Positions 21,801 through 33,682 of a stretch of DNA of 64,000 nt are shown here, one piece after another. The position numbers and the translations under genes were made by a program. The notes beneath the pieces are model-generated. The model was not told the DNA's origin and ran no database searches. It saw only the letters and a program-made list of their open reading frames with translations. Each line of letters begins with the position of its first letter. Positions within the stretch are counted from its first letter, which is position 1. This DNA comes from Psilocybe azurescens (taxonomy: Eukaryota > Basidiomycota > Agaricomycetes > Agaricales > Agrocybaceae), in assembly GCA_023853785.1 (NCBI GenBank), contig JAJIRX010000489.1:1-64000 (forward strand). The letters are read 5' to 3'.

Positions 21801-22000
21801 TAAATGAAAGATAATCAGTAAGTAAGGAATATACCAGATTGTCACACCAATCTTCCCAAGCCGTCTGGGTCGAGACTAGGAACATAGAGTGATAGAGGTA
21901 AACTCGTGTATCGGTGGACAGAATGAAGTGAAGTCAGAATGAAAAGATAGATGAGATAAGCAAAAGATAATCTAAGGGTGGGAAAGATACAAGATCGTCA
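21801..22000. repeat. Right half of 136-bp repeat copy 2, and diverged copy 3
   Basis: 21801-21864 completes the repeat copy cut by the Harbinger element. From about 21865 a third copy follows with clear but weaker similarity (GTGTATCGG, GAAGTGAAGTCAGAATGAAA, AAAGATAATCTAAG, then AAGATCGTCA near 22000). Copy 3 sits directly upstream of the nitrilase start, so the repeats are part of that gene's 5' region. Confidence 0.7.
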
Positions 22001-22064
22001 GTCGAGAGATACTATAAATGGGAATCTGACATTGCGACCCCAGCCGAAGCAGGCCCTCGTCAGT

Positions 22065-23498
22065 ATGTCAACGTCATATCTCAAGGCTTTCACTCTTGCA
22101 TTGATCCAACTTGGTCATGTTGGATCCAATAAACCCGAAAATCTGCGACATGCTCGTGAAATGATACTGAAGGCCGCTATAGGGCAAGGCCATGTTAAGA
22201 AACCAGATCTAATCGTGTTGCCTGTATGTCTTTTTGATCGCAATAAATCGAAAACCTCACCATCGTCAGGAATGCTTCAATTCGCCCTACGGCCATACGC
22301 ATTTTCCAGTCTACGCGGAGAACATAGGATATGTGCCAGGGACGTTATATGATGTCTCGAAAAGCCAGAGCGAAAGCGTGAAGATGCTCTCTTCGGTTGC
22401 TAAAGAAGTGAAGACGTGGTTAATCGGAGGTATCCTTCGTTTAGTCCAACGATTTGATCAACCAATATAAAAACTCCCAACAGGATCGATCCCCGAACGA
22501 GACAGTAAAGACGACAAGATCTACAACACATGTACGGTCTACAACCCTGATGGTCAGTTGCGAATATCTTTTGCATCAGAGAGGTGTTAACGACTATGGA
22601 AACCATAGGCGATCTTGTTGCAATGCATCGCAAAGTCCATCTTTTCGACATCGACATTCCTGGAAAGATCAAGTTCAAGGTCAGAGTCTGTATTCAATCT
22701 TCGTTGCCAAAATTCGACGAGGTATCCCTAGGAGAGCGAAACGCTAACGGGAGGGACGACGCTTAATCATTTTGATACTGGTATGCAATTACTTTCTCCA
22801 AGTTCTTCACCGACCGACTTTGTTATATTCAGAATTTGCCAGAATCGGACTCGGAATATGCTACGACATTCGCTTCCCAGAAATGGCGATGATCGCTGCA
22901 CGACGAGGTATTGCATTATTCACATATACATCTAGTTTACTGTTATGCTCGATGCTCATCTGGTGCAGGCTGCCATGCACTGATTTACCCAGGCGCTTTC
23001 AATCTGACAACAGGCCCATTGCACTGGGAACTCTTGCAGCGCAGCAGGTTTGTCTGTCTCACCCGACTGGAAGCATCCACGGAATAACTATCGTCTACAG
23101 AGCCGTTGATAACCAAGTATTCGTGTCAATGTGTAGTCCCGCACGAGATTTGAGCGCTGGATATCACGCGGTGAGGCACTTCGCAGTGGTAGTTGAATTT
23201 CTCACCAATCCGTTGCAGTGGGGACACTCCATGGTTGTCGATCCTATGTTAGTTAAATTTATAAACACTGCCTCATACCCCGACTAACCCGATATTAGGG
23301 GGACCATCCTCTGCGAAGCAAGTGACGGAGAAGAAATCGTCTATGCAGACATCAGTAAGTGTGGATTGTTTTGTCTCCGCAGAAAGCGAAACGAAGAGAG
23401 TTGTTTTAGAGCCAGAAGTGCTTTCGGAGACGCGAGCTGGAATCCCAGTGACAGTGCAGCGGAGATTTGATGTGTACAAGGATGTGAGCGCGAATTGA
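22065..23498 (+). CDS. NIT2: Omega-amidase/nitrilase (NIT2-like)
   Basis: Carbon-nitrogen hydrolase that in this subfamily deaminates alpha-ketoglutaramate and alpha-ketosuccinamate to their keto acids. Joining exons from ATG 22065 gives [20 protein letters not shown]. The catalytic Glu is in [10 protein letters not shown] (spanning an intron at 22224-22269), the Lys in [17 protein letters not shown], and the nucleophile Cys in [20 protein letters not shown]. The motif [16 protein letters not shown] marks the NIT2 clade. At least seven short GT-AG introns are needed, and all keep the frame. The C-terminus ends [12 protein letters not shown]. The gene is complete. Its upstream side was moved about 7.8 kb from older flanking DNA by the Harbinger insertion. 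Some members could be yeast Nit3-like with the same chemistry. Confidence 0.9.
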
Positions 23499-23642
23499 AC
23501 GGATTACCAGATTAGTCAAGGTTGTAGAAAGTTGTAGATGGTTGTAGAACGATCATCAAAAATTTTGTCATAATTAGTCAAAAGCGGACAGCATTGTAAA
23601 CAGTCTTGTCAATTATTCCCTCTCTTCTCTCTTCAACTCATC

Positions 23643-25133
23643 ATGGTTCGCGAAACGTGAGCGTCCTCTTTCTCTTTCAAATCGTACAGTACATCTCATT
23701 TCTTGCAGAGAATATTATGATCTTCTTGAGGTTCCTCCAACAGCATCTGAATCCGAATTAAAGAAGGCTTATCGTAAAAAGTGGGTTCTTTATCATCATT
23801 TTCTCTTCCTCTGCTTCTTGCTCACCGGATTCCCTTCAATCTCAGAGCCCTCAGACTGCACCCCGACAAGGGAGGAGATCCCGAGTTGTTCAAAGAAGTA
23901 ACACACGCGTGAGTGACTGTTCACTTTCTACACCTCGGTCCATTCTCATCCATCCAAAGCTATGAAATTCTCTCAGATCCAGACAAAAGGCAGATTTACG
24001 ATGCTAGAGGAAAAGCTGGCCTGTCAGAACAAGGTGGAATGGGCGGAATGGATCCTCAGGTGCGGGCTTTGTTCATGTAGTTCTTTGACTATGTGCTTAA
24101 TCTTTCCTTCCTTGTATTCAGGATCTCTTCAGTCAATTGTTCGGCGGTGGTGGCGGTTTCTTCGGAGGGGGTGGAGGTGGAGGCAGATCCCAAGGCCCTC
24201 GCAAGACAAAGGATCTCGTCCATCGCGTTCACGTCACTCTCGAAGATCTCTACAAAGGAAAAACTACTAAGCTCGCTCTGACAAGGAACGTAATCTGTAC
24301 CAAATGCAAAGGAAAGGGCGGAAAGGAAGGCGCCGTGCGGACTTGCAATACATGTAGCGGACGGGGTATCAAGGTCACTCTGCGACAGATGGGCCCCATG
24401 ATCCAACAGATTCAATCTCCTTGCGACGAATGTTCGGGGACGGGCGAAATCATCAACGCAAAAGATCGGTGTACGAACTGCAAAGGAAAGAAGGTTCTTC
24501 CTGAAAAGAAATTCCTCGAAGTTCACATCGATAAGGGCATGAAAGGCGGCCAAACTATTCAGTTCCGAGGGGAGAGTGATCAGTCACCGTCAGCAGAGCC
24601 AGGAGATGTTGTGATTGTGATAGAGGAGAAGCCCCACGAGCGCTTCCGCCGCCAGGAGAACGACCTCATCATCGAAATAGAGGTTGACCTATTGACTGCC
24701 CTTGCAGGAGGACAGTTTGCCATCAAGCATCTTGACGATCGTGCTCTCCTCGTCAACATCGAGCCTGGGGAGGTCATCAAAAACGGTAAGCTACACATCA
24801 GTTGTTCATTGTTCACTTCTGAACTTAATATATTTTGTAGACGAGCTGAAAGTTATCCACGGCCAAGGAATGCCTTCACAAAGACATCACGAACCTGGCG
24901 ATCTATATGTTAAATTGACCGTCAAGTTCCCGGACACCATCGACATTGCCGCTATTCCCCTTCTTGAAAAAGCCCTTCCTCCTCGCAAGCCTATTGAGAA
25001 GTTCGACAAAAATATCACCATCGAAGAGGTTTCTCTGGATGAGACCGATACGAAGACGGCACGGGGTGGAATGCACGACGATCCGATGGACGAGGACCAC
25101 GAGGAGCCTCGCGTACAATGTGCTAACCAATAG
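23643..25133 (+). CDS. YDJ1: Type I DnaJ/Hsp40 co-chaperone (YDJ1-like), farnesylated
   Basis: Hsp40 proteins deliver clients to Hsp70 and stimulate its ATPase. The J domain (EYYDLLEVPPTASESELKKA, then LRLHPDKGGDPE with the HPD motif) is followed by a Gly/Phe-rich stretch (LFGGGGGFFGGGG). Four CxxC(x)GxG zinc motifs follow (CTKCKGKG, CNTCSGRG, CDECSGTG, CTNCKGKK), then the C-terminal substrate-binding domains. The protein ends CANQ, a CaaX box for farnesylation, which tethers YDJ1-type chaperones to ER and other membranes. Introns follow the initial MVRET, interrupt the J domain and occur near 24786-24840. Start ATG 23643 gives the canonical short N-terminus. No defects seen. Only 145 bases separate it from the nitrilase stop. 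Confidence 0.95.
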
Positions 25134-25274
25134 ATTGGATCAAGACTTTTTACGTTTTACAGTTTCTTTTTGTGTTGTGTTTTTTCTCCCTTCTGCCATG
25201 TCATGTATCGCATTTTTCTAGATTCCCCCTTTTGCCACATCGGTGTATACATGCCATATAATACCTACACACAT

Positions 25275-25963
25275 TTACACATCCCAGCTGGTCTGCACAC
25301 GTAAATCGATGAGTATATTAAAAGTGACCAGGAATCGTACGGACTTCTTTACCTCGGGATTCATTTTGAAGTCTTCGTAATCTTTGAGGTCAAAGAAGCT
25401 GACTTCGGTCTCGTTTTCTGTTTGTGGCCGAATATATGGAAGAGTTCTTGATGCCAGCATTCCAACACTCACCGAAACCTACTTCAGCTAGGGATTTCTG
25501 TTCATCGCGCAGTATCCAGTCATCGTGGTCGAGATTGATAATAAGATTTGAGGTCTAGAAAGATTTACGGCCGTACAATGATCGTTGTGGCCGTTTAAAC
25601 TGACCTTTGCACCATGTGCTTTCATGTAGAGCTTCAGTGTGTCTGAAATGTGATGAGACCAGTGCCAAAAACCTGCTCGACGAACTGACTAAGAGAAACA
25701 TTACGATATGGCTTCCATCCCGGCTGTGTGGCGACAGCTTATAGAAGATTCAAGACATATATATATATCGGAGTTCATGGTGGCGACTTGGAAAACTCAC
25801 CTTGCTTTCCGAGTTCCTTGAGCTCAGCGACAGTGGTGGTGTTGAGATTGATGTGGTGAAGAACGAGACTACGCTCTGTTCTAAACTTGAAGGATTTGAT
25901 TACACGGACGGTCAGTGTAGCATCGTCGGTTGGTCGCATATTGTTAGTGAGAGAATCGGCCAT
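25275..25963 (-). CDS. UPF0538 family protein (C2orf76-like)
   Basis: Small conserved eukaryotic protein of unknown function, with a ubiquitin-like-looking fold suggested by length. Exons joined on the minus strand read MADSLTNNMRPTDD, ATLTVRVIKSFKFRTERSLV, NTTTVAELKELGKQ, VATQPGWKPYRNV, TLKLYMKAHGAK, LIINLDHDDWILRDE, SLAEVGF and NETEVSFFDLKDYEDFKMNPE. This is the UPF0538 pattern from end to end. Four short introns are inferred. The last possible intron (60 bases) is a multiple of three, so the C-terminal tail is uncertain: either NPE-TSWDV or a longer read-through. Transcription diverges from the beta-glucosidase gene, with 116 bases between start codons. Confidence 0.85.
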
Positions 25964-26079
25964 GAGTGATTAGATTAGGAAAGATGCAAACAACTTGAAC
26001 CGACCAACTCCCGGCCACCGAACTTTGTCCGTATATAAACCACATTCTCGAGAATGTTCCCAACCCCTCAATCCCCACC

Positions 26080-29000
26080 ATGTCGAGGTCCTTTCTTGAT
26101 GCTTCTATTCCAGATCTAGTCAGAAAACTGAAAGTCGACGAGAAAATCTCTCTTCTCGGTGCTCCTAATTGGTGGAATACAACCACTATTGAAAGGCTAG
26201 GTATCCCATCTATTCGCATGAGTGATGGCCCCAACGTCAGTATTCCAAAGTCGTACAATCATCTCATAACCCCTCATTTCTTCCAAAGGGTGTACGAGGT
26301 TCTTCCCATTTCGTCCCAACACCTGCACAATGCTTGCCTGTACGCACAATGCTTTTCTTAGATACATACAAGCTCTATAATACCAGCGATTCAGTGTGCG
26401 ACTGCTCTTGCTTCCACCTTTGACCCGGGTCTAGTCAAACGTGTCGGTGACTTCCTGGCACAAGAGACTAAACTCAAATCTTCTGTGATTCTTTTGGCTC
26501 CGACATGCAATATTCAACGAACACCTCTAGGGGGCCGATCTTTTGAATCTTTCTCAGAGGATCCCCATCTATCAGGTCAGTGAAAAAGCAGTCACCACCG
26601 AGATTTCATATCTCATCAGATGATCTATGTATATCAGGCACTTTGGCAGCTGCATACGTTAATGGCCTACAATCGCAGGGTGTTGCTGCCAGTTCGCTCA
26701 CCTTTCCTTCTTCCCGCATCTTGAACCCGTCACCTAACTAACCACAACAGCTATTAAACACTTCGTCGCCAATGACCAAGAAGACGAGCGTACGGCCGTC
26801 GAATCAGTTATGTCAGACAGAGCTCTACGAGAAATATATCTATACCCGTTGGTCTTTCTTTCAACTTTGGTGTGTTAATTCTAACATTTTCATAGGTTCA
26901 TGTTGGCCCAAAAGCACGCTAAACCTGGTGCATTCATGACATCGTACATAGTGTTTACTACCCCACATGAAAGAATCAAAATATCTTAAAATTATTTCTC
27001 ACAGATACGGTCGAATCAGTGGAATTCATTGTTCCGAGAATAAGGAACTGTTAACAAACATACTGCGGAAGGAGTGGGGCTTCGGTGGCATCGTCATCAG
27101 TGATTGGTACTTGTTTTGTTTTGTGTGTCAATTCATGCCTTATCATGTCACTGATCTTCCTTTCTGTGAAGGTTCGGAACATATGGAGTAGATCAGCCAA
27201 TCAATGCTGGTCTCGATCTGGAAATGCCAGGACCTCCCCGGTGGAGAACCACTAATCTGGTTTTACACTGCCTGTCTGCGAAGAAATTGGCGCCGTCCAC
27301 CATTGACGAACGTGTGACAAACCTCCTCACCTTTATCCAGCAGCAAGCCCGGAAAACCCCGAGGTCGTGTTTGGTGATGGCGCCGAGCGCTCGCGCGACA
27401 CAACGGAGGGAAGGCTGTTCTGTAGGGCATTGGCAGCTGAAGGAATTGTGCTATTGAAAAATGAAGACAAGCTCCTCCCATTCAATCATGACAAACCACT
27501 GAATATCGCCATCATTGGTCCGAGTGCCAAAGAGCGCGTGATATCTGGCGGAGGATCTGCGCAACTCAAAGCTACTTATGTTGTCACTCCATGGGCGGGG
27601 ATTAACGATGGTGCACACCCAGAGTCTAACATTCAATATCATGTTGGATGCTATGGTGCGCAGTATGCGTCTATTCACTCAATGTTTACTGTAGTGATTC
27701 TTCGCTGCAGCGCATAAATACCTTCCGACATTAGAAACTAACCTCAAGACACCTCGCGGGGAGCCTGGATGGCTTTGCACTTTCTTCTCTCATGACGAGA
27801 ACGGAGAGATTGCCAATCCTGTTCAACAATTTACTCTCAACGATACTAGAGTCAAGTTAAACGATTTCTTACCAAAGGGGCTGACTCCAGAGTGGTCGAT
27901 CAAGCTCGAGGGCAAATTGACTGTTGAGAAAACATGCTTATTCGAACTGGGTTTGACTGTGGCTGGTAAAATATTTATCTTTAGAACGCGTTATTTTATT
28001 TTATTGTCTAATGCATCATCTATCGCTTACAGGGCGTGCAAAACTGTGGATCGACGGTTCCCTCCTCATCGATAATTGGACGAAGCAAACCCCCGGTGAT
28101 TTCTTCTACGGGTTCGTGCATGTGCTTTCATATTAGAAACATTCTCTCTTACCGTTGCATCAGACAAGGTACTATCGAGGAAAAAAGCCACTATTCATCT
28201 CAATGCTGGGCAATCAGTGGATGTTCTTGTTTTGTATACTAACACCCCTCCACCGGATGGTGAAGATGAGAACGGTGAAGGCCGTCTATCCCAGCCTGCC
28301 CTGATGCGTGGAGTGGTTAGTGACAACTCGAACCTTGGTGTCTATCTTATACTGATTGAAAAGAAAAATAGCGCCTGGGAGGATGTGAAAAGATTGACGA
28401 GGACAAAGCCATCGAAGAAGCAGTCGCGCTTGCCAAGCAGGTTGACGCTGTGGTCCTAGTTGGCGGATTAACCCCCGAATGGGAAAGTGAAGGCTTTGAT
28501 CGCCCCTCCCTCAAGCTTCCTGGGCGCCAGGACGAATTATTCGCCCGAGTTGCTGAAGCAAACCCGAGGACAGTGGTTTGCATCCAAGCGGTATGTCTGG
28601 ATTCCAAAACGTGCCAGAATGCATACTTATTTTTTTTTTTGTAGGGCTCTGCCGTCTCGATGCCTTGGGTGGACAAAGTAAACGGTTTACTCCAAACCTG
28701 GTACTCTGGCAATGAATCCGGAAATGGAATAGCGGACATCTTATACGGCAAAGTCAATCCAAGCGGACGTCTTCCTCTGACGCTTCCTGTACGTGTTGAA
28801 GATATTCCAGCCTATCTCAATGATCGCAGTGAAAACGCAAAGATTCAGTAAGCATCTTTAATCACTTGGCCGAACGATCTTACCAACACTACTTGCCCCT
28901 TATAGTTATCGTGAAGATCTTTTTGTGGGTTACAAGCATTACCAGGCGAGGGCTATAAAACCTTTGTTCCCCTTCGGGTACGTCAAAACGTTTTAAACTT

Positions 29001-29454
29001 GGATTGAAGTTTACTTTCATGGTGATAACACTCGTACTTTAGATTCGGTTTATCGTACACCACGTTCTCACTCTCGGATCTTGTCATCAACCCTCTCATT
29101 CCCTACACTGACCCCGATTCGCTCCAGTTGGAAGTAGGCGTCACTGTCAAAAATGAAGGCGACGTCCCCGGCTCGGAAGTGGTTCAGCTATACATCTCTT
29201 TCCCCGATATTGGGCTTACTACACCCAAGTTACAACTGAAGGGCTTTGCGAAGGCGCATAATGTCGAGAGCAAAGCTTCCACTAAGGTCAACATCCACCT
29301 AGACAAATACGCATTCTCTTTCTGGGATGAGAACACCAACTCCTGGAAAATAGCAGCAGGAAAGTACGGGCTGCATGTCGGCCCTAGCAGCGACAATCTA
29401 GTTTTATACGAGACGTTCGAATCCACGGAAGCCTTCTCGTGGATGGGGCTTTGA
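26080..29454 (+). CDS. GH3 beta-glucosidase with PA14 insert, one frame break
   Basis: Glycoside hydrolase family 3 enzyme that releases glucose from cello-oligosaccharides and related beta-glucosides. No signal peptide is visible at the start ([20 protein letters not shown]), so an intracellular enzyme is likely. Domains in order: GH3 N-terminal barrel ([35 protein letters not shown]) with the nucleophile Asp in SDWFGTYG; GH3 C-terminal sandwich (EGIVLLKNE) interrupted by a PA14 domain ([16 protein letters not shown] ... [12 protein letters not shown]); [13 protein letters not shown]; and a fibronectin-III-like tail ([20 protein letters not shown]). About ten introns are inferred, all in frame. 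The frame shifts by one base at the AAAA run 27353-27356 between QQQAR and NPEVVFGDG. No intron fits there, so it is a consensus error or an inactivating deletion. Confidence 0.9.
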
Positions 29455-29715
29455 TAAACGTGGATTCGCCGCAACCTAAATTGCAGGACTTTAAATAACT
29501 AAGAATGTAGAGACTGTAAGGACGATGTAGAATGCACGGACTGAAAGTCTTTATCGTTATAGAACCCAAGTTGTAATTATATTTTGCTTGCCATAAGTGG
29601 CTTCGTCTATATTTACACCCGTGTTTGGTCACTTACCGGTAGGTGCATCACAATACTTAATAACCAACGGCACTTAAGGCCTCGATATAACGTCGACTGA
29701 TGCTTCAGTCGTGAT

Positions 29716-32562
29716 ATGACGACAATGGATACTTTAGCAAGCTCTACGGATCAGCTTCATCTGCAAGACCCCAGATCCCTAACCAATCTAACAGAAATCT
29801 TGTCATGTCTCTCCGCGTTCCAGTCAGAAGAAGCGGAACTTTCTAACTCCTTGACACAGTTATTGAAGGCCAGAGAACCTATAGTCTCGTCGTTGACACG
29901 TTTAGAGTCTCTCGTCCCCCAACTCGATGAACTCCAAGTAGATGCCGCCCTTCTCTCCAATAGGGTCTCGAATACGGCAAAAACAGCTGAGAGAGTTGGT
30001 AGTCGGGTGCGTTCTCTCGACGAGGAAATGGGACGCGTCCGCGAAGCAGGCGATCGTGTTGGACAGGTTATGGAACTCAAGGTGATTGAAATTGCCATTT
30101 CGAAGGTGGTGAAGGGCGTATTGACATCATACAGTCATCACTTTTAGCTCTGCAAACATCTATTGAATCACAAGATTGGGAATCTGCTGCCAGACATTGT
30201 GCGAGAGCCATGGCCCTTCCGTTGGATGTTATAGCAGGTCCGTTCGCAGAAATAGCAGTGGTTCGTTCCACTCTCCTACAACGTCCTGATGTGTATGAAT
30301 TTCTTACGCGGTCATTTAGCCAACGTCAGAAAGTCATCTACCTCCTGCTCAGACTCTGCAAGCAGCCAGGGAGACGCTGTTATATGTGTTTCGTGAAAAG
30401 TTTCAGGAAGCTTCTCGTGCCCGCGATTCAAACGCGACGAGCCGTTTCTTCAAACTATTTCCTGCAATTGGCTGGGAAGACGAAGGTCTTGAAGCTTATG
30501 CTACGTTTGTGGTGGAACTCGTTCGGGTTAGATCTCCTGCGAGTGCAAAATGTAACGGGATCCTTTCTCGCTGAATTAAATTTGAATTGCTAACTAATTT
30601 TGTGCACATAGCTTCTTCACCCCTCTACTATATCACGGCTTTAACGTCATTATTCGAAAGTATAGCCATGATCGTAGACCAGCACCAACCCGTCGTGGAG
30701 AAGTACTATGGTCCCGGTAAAATGCAGAGTGTTGTCCGCCGCCTCCTTGAAGAGAGCGATAGAGTAACTAAAACCTTGATCTACGGGTGGGAAGAGGACA
30801 GATCAATGCAGCGAAAGGTGTGTTTTTTCGTGTTTGCCCTGTTCAACCCCCCTAAATCCATCATACTGCCTTCATAGCTATCAGAAGTTACGAATAATCC
30901 ACCAGTTTCATTGTACTCTTCCTCACGTAGGGCCCCTGACGACAATGCAGTCGACCCTCGTGAAATAGACAAGGTTTTGTCGGAACTTGCTGGAATGATG
31001 GGCCGGTGGAATTTATTTAAAAATTCCTATCAGAGTCGTTGAAGGTTTCAACAGTCCATCCTTCAGCCTATCTAATTATTAACTATTTTGTTCCCATTTT
31101 TTTTTAGGGAAACGGAGTCAGCCCCAAAGAAGCGGAGAATGGAACTACTGTGGATGAAACGCCTAACCTCCCTCGTCAACCTGACACGGTGATTGCCACA
31201 GAGTCAAATAAGCTCTTCGAACACTTGACCTCAGTATATTATATCCCAATGGAAATTTGGTATACTCGGACTATCATAGACAAGGTACGATGAGATTTTT
31301 CTACAAAGCGATACCTTCTCAACCTTTTGTAGGCGCACAGGCTCTCGACTCCTGACTTGTCGCAAAGTCCAGTCATCACGACGGCCCCTGATGACGTTTT
31401 TTATATTCTGAAGTCTGTCACTACAAGGCTATTAACCACAGGCTCCCTTGAGGGGATTGAGAAGACGGTACAGCAGCTTCGAGATGTCATCGACCGTGAT
31501 TATATAGGAGTTATCAAAAGAAAGTTAGATGATGTTTACAAGGGCCAAGGACCCACGCCATCTAATGTTCGACCAGACAGAGCTGAGAGGGAGAACAGAA
31601 ATTCATTCATCGTAAGTATTTAATTTACTCCACTGCGACTGAAACCGATGCAGCTTAGATCCTCCTGAACGATTTGGATGTATCAACGTCTCATCTAGAG
31701 CGACTGGTTCACGATTTGGTTGACAGCTCTCTGATCCCTCAGCACTTCAGTGAGGAAGACCAGCCCCTTGTCAAAGATCACGTTTCAGGGTTATCTGCAT
31801 TGACAAACAGGTTGAAATCGTCGCTTAGAGTAAGATCATCGCCATGACATAGCTTGATCATGTTCTGACCTGAGTTCCTTCCACTAGTCCGGTATTGAAC
31901 AGCTTTTCAACCAATTACTCCGCCCCAAATTACGGAATTTCATTCCAGACATATTCAAAGACATCACCTACGTCTTGAACGAAGATGGTTATTCTGCAGC
32001 AGATTATCAGGATTTGGCCCGCAAACGATTCATCAAGGCATGGGAAGCTTTGGTGGATGGATATAAGGCACAGACAATGCTCGTGCACCTCTCATCCTGT
32101 ACCTGTGCTAACATGAATGCCATTTCAGGATACCTTTTCTGAAGCAAATTATCGTTTGTTCATTGGACTTGTCCTTGATGTTCTCCTCAAACCTTGGGAG
32201 AAGACCGTGATGAGCTTAAAATATACGGAGGTTAATTTCTCTCTAATTTCTAAAGGCTTTAAACTGATCATCCTGCCCCTTCAAAAGCTCGGGGCAGTTC
32301 GATTCGATCGTGATCTGAGGTCAATCATCGCTTATCTGGCTTCGCAAACCACCTTCGGTGACATAAGGGAGAAATTCTTGAGATTACAACAGATTTCGAC
32401 TTTGTTGAATTTGGATGCAGTACGGTCTTTCCCCATAACTTCTTTTCCTCTCCTCAATGATATCTGTAGGATGAAGACGTTGATGAATTTTACAATGGAT
32501 CTGGTATATCGTGGAAGATAGGACCGCATGAAGCGAGGGCGATTGCTAGTCTGAAGATTTAA
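29716..32562 (+). CDS. COG4: COG4, conserved oligomeric Golgi complex subunit 4
   Basis: Subunit of lobe A of the COG tethering complex, which captures retrograde vesicles at the Golgi and contacts SNAREs and Sly1-type proteins. From ATG 29716, a coiled-coil N-terminus (SLTQLLKAREPIVSSLTRLE) leads to the COG4-specific RFFKLFPAIGWEDEGLEAYA, FESIAMIVDQHQPVVEKYYG and DDVFYILKSVTTRLLTTGSL. The C-terminal LGAVRFDRDLRSIIAYLASQ and REKFLRLQQISTLLNLDA lead to the end PHEARAIASLKI. Around ten short introns are needed. The last, at about 32420-32469, gives DEDVDEFYNGSGISWKIG. No frame breaks found. Tail-to-tail with VPS2, 85 bases apart. Confidence 0.9.
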
Positions 32563-32647
32563 AGGAGGGGTATCTCAGACTGAAATTGCACGGATATAAA
32601 AATAGATATATATAGGGTTTGACGATGCCAACTTCTGTGTTTGTTAT

Positions 32648-33606
32648 CTAACCCCGTCGCAGAGCGTCTAATCTTGCTTGGAGAGCGTCTTCGTCAGTCG
32701 CCCCGGCTCCACCAGAGTTGTCACCTCCGGAAAATTCTGCGTTTTGGCGCGTGGAACTTGACACTGGCGCAGACTCGCCCAACGCTACGGGTTGTTTGTT
32801 GGCGAGAGGGGATGAGGTGGAAGCGATACCAACTGGGGCATCGGTTAGCTAGAAAGCACAGTAAATAAGAGCCGCAAGCTTTACTGGAAAAAATGTACAT
32901 ACTTGTTGTGATAAGTCGACACCGATTTCATCGAGGACCTCCTTTAAGATTTTGTCGCCTTCCTCTTCTTCTTCGTCTTCATCGTCCATGACATCATCGA
33001 CGGCGTCGGACATCATTTCTTCTTTCATGTCCATCATCGAGCTCTCTTTCTCGAAATCGTTCATTATCCGTTGAATTGATGGAAGGTTCAGCCCTCGGTT
33101 CATGGACGCCATGGCCTGGTCATTCGTTCAGTTTCGCATATCATGAACCAAATTGAATACTTACTCGAGTGGCACCCCGCATAGCTTCAGCCATCTGCTG
33201 ATTACTTCTTAGCGTTTGTATCCGAAGGCTGACAGCTTGGAGCTGCGTGCGCATCTGGTAGAACTTGTGCACGTAACGCCGTGTCCGAACGAGATCTTTG
33301 GCCATAACTTTGCATGCGTTCTGATCAATTTAAATAAAGTCAAGTTTCTGGAAAGAACTAGGTTTGCAGGAACTAACGAGCTGTCCGGACTTTGCACTCT
33401 TCTTGATGTCCATAATCAGTTTCTTTTCGCTCTGTTCAAGTTTGGTTCGCTCGCGGTCAAGCTCCCGTTGAGCTTTTGTGAGAGAGCGCTGATGCTGTCT
33501 CAGTCGTTCTGCCGGAGTGACAGTGCGCCCGAAGAGGGTTTCCTATGTTCAATAACATGAAATGCGTATTGGTAGTGTCTGATTGAGAGCTTACAATCAA
33601 ATTCAT
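32648..33606 (-). CDS. VPS2: VPS2/DID4 (CHMP2), ESCRT-III subunit
   Basis: ESCRT-III filament protein that, with Vps24, caps Snf7 polymers and recruits the Vps4 ATPase in multivesicular body formation and other membrane scission. Start ATG at 33606 (MNLI), a 5' intron, then ETLFGRTVTPAERLRQHQR, KAQRELDRERTKLEQ, CKVMAKDLVRTRRYVTKFYQ and TQLQAVSLRIQTLRSNQQMA. These are followed by the acidic helix (AVDDVMDDEDEEEEEGDKIL) and the C-terminal MIT-interacting motif DEDALQARLDALRRG-like end (LQARLDALRRG). A basic N-terminal half and acidic C-terminal half are as in the family. The next gene diverges only 76 bases away, so the two must share a promoter. Confidence 0.92.
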
Positions 33607-33682
33607 GATGACGGAGGAAAGCAAGATATGAGTTGATCGCGGCTGCGGAAACAAAGCTCCGCATTCTTTCACAATTCCGGTC

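Noticed and set aside
27224..27457. An intron explaining the frame change in the GH3 gene
   Set aside because: No GT...AG pair of plausible length lies between the two conserved segments. They abut with one base missing.
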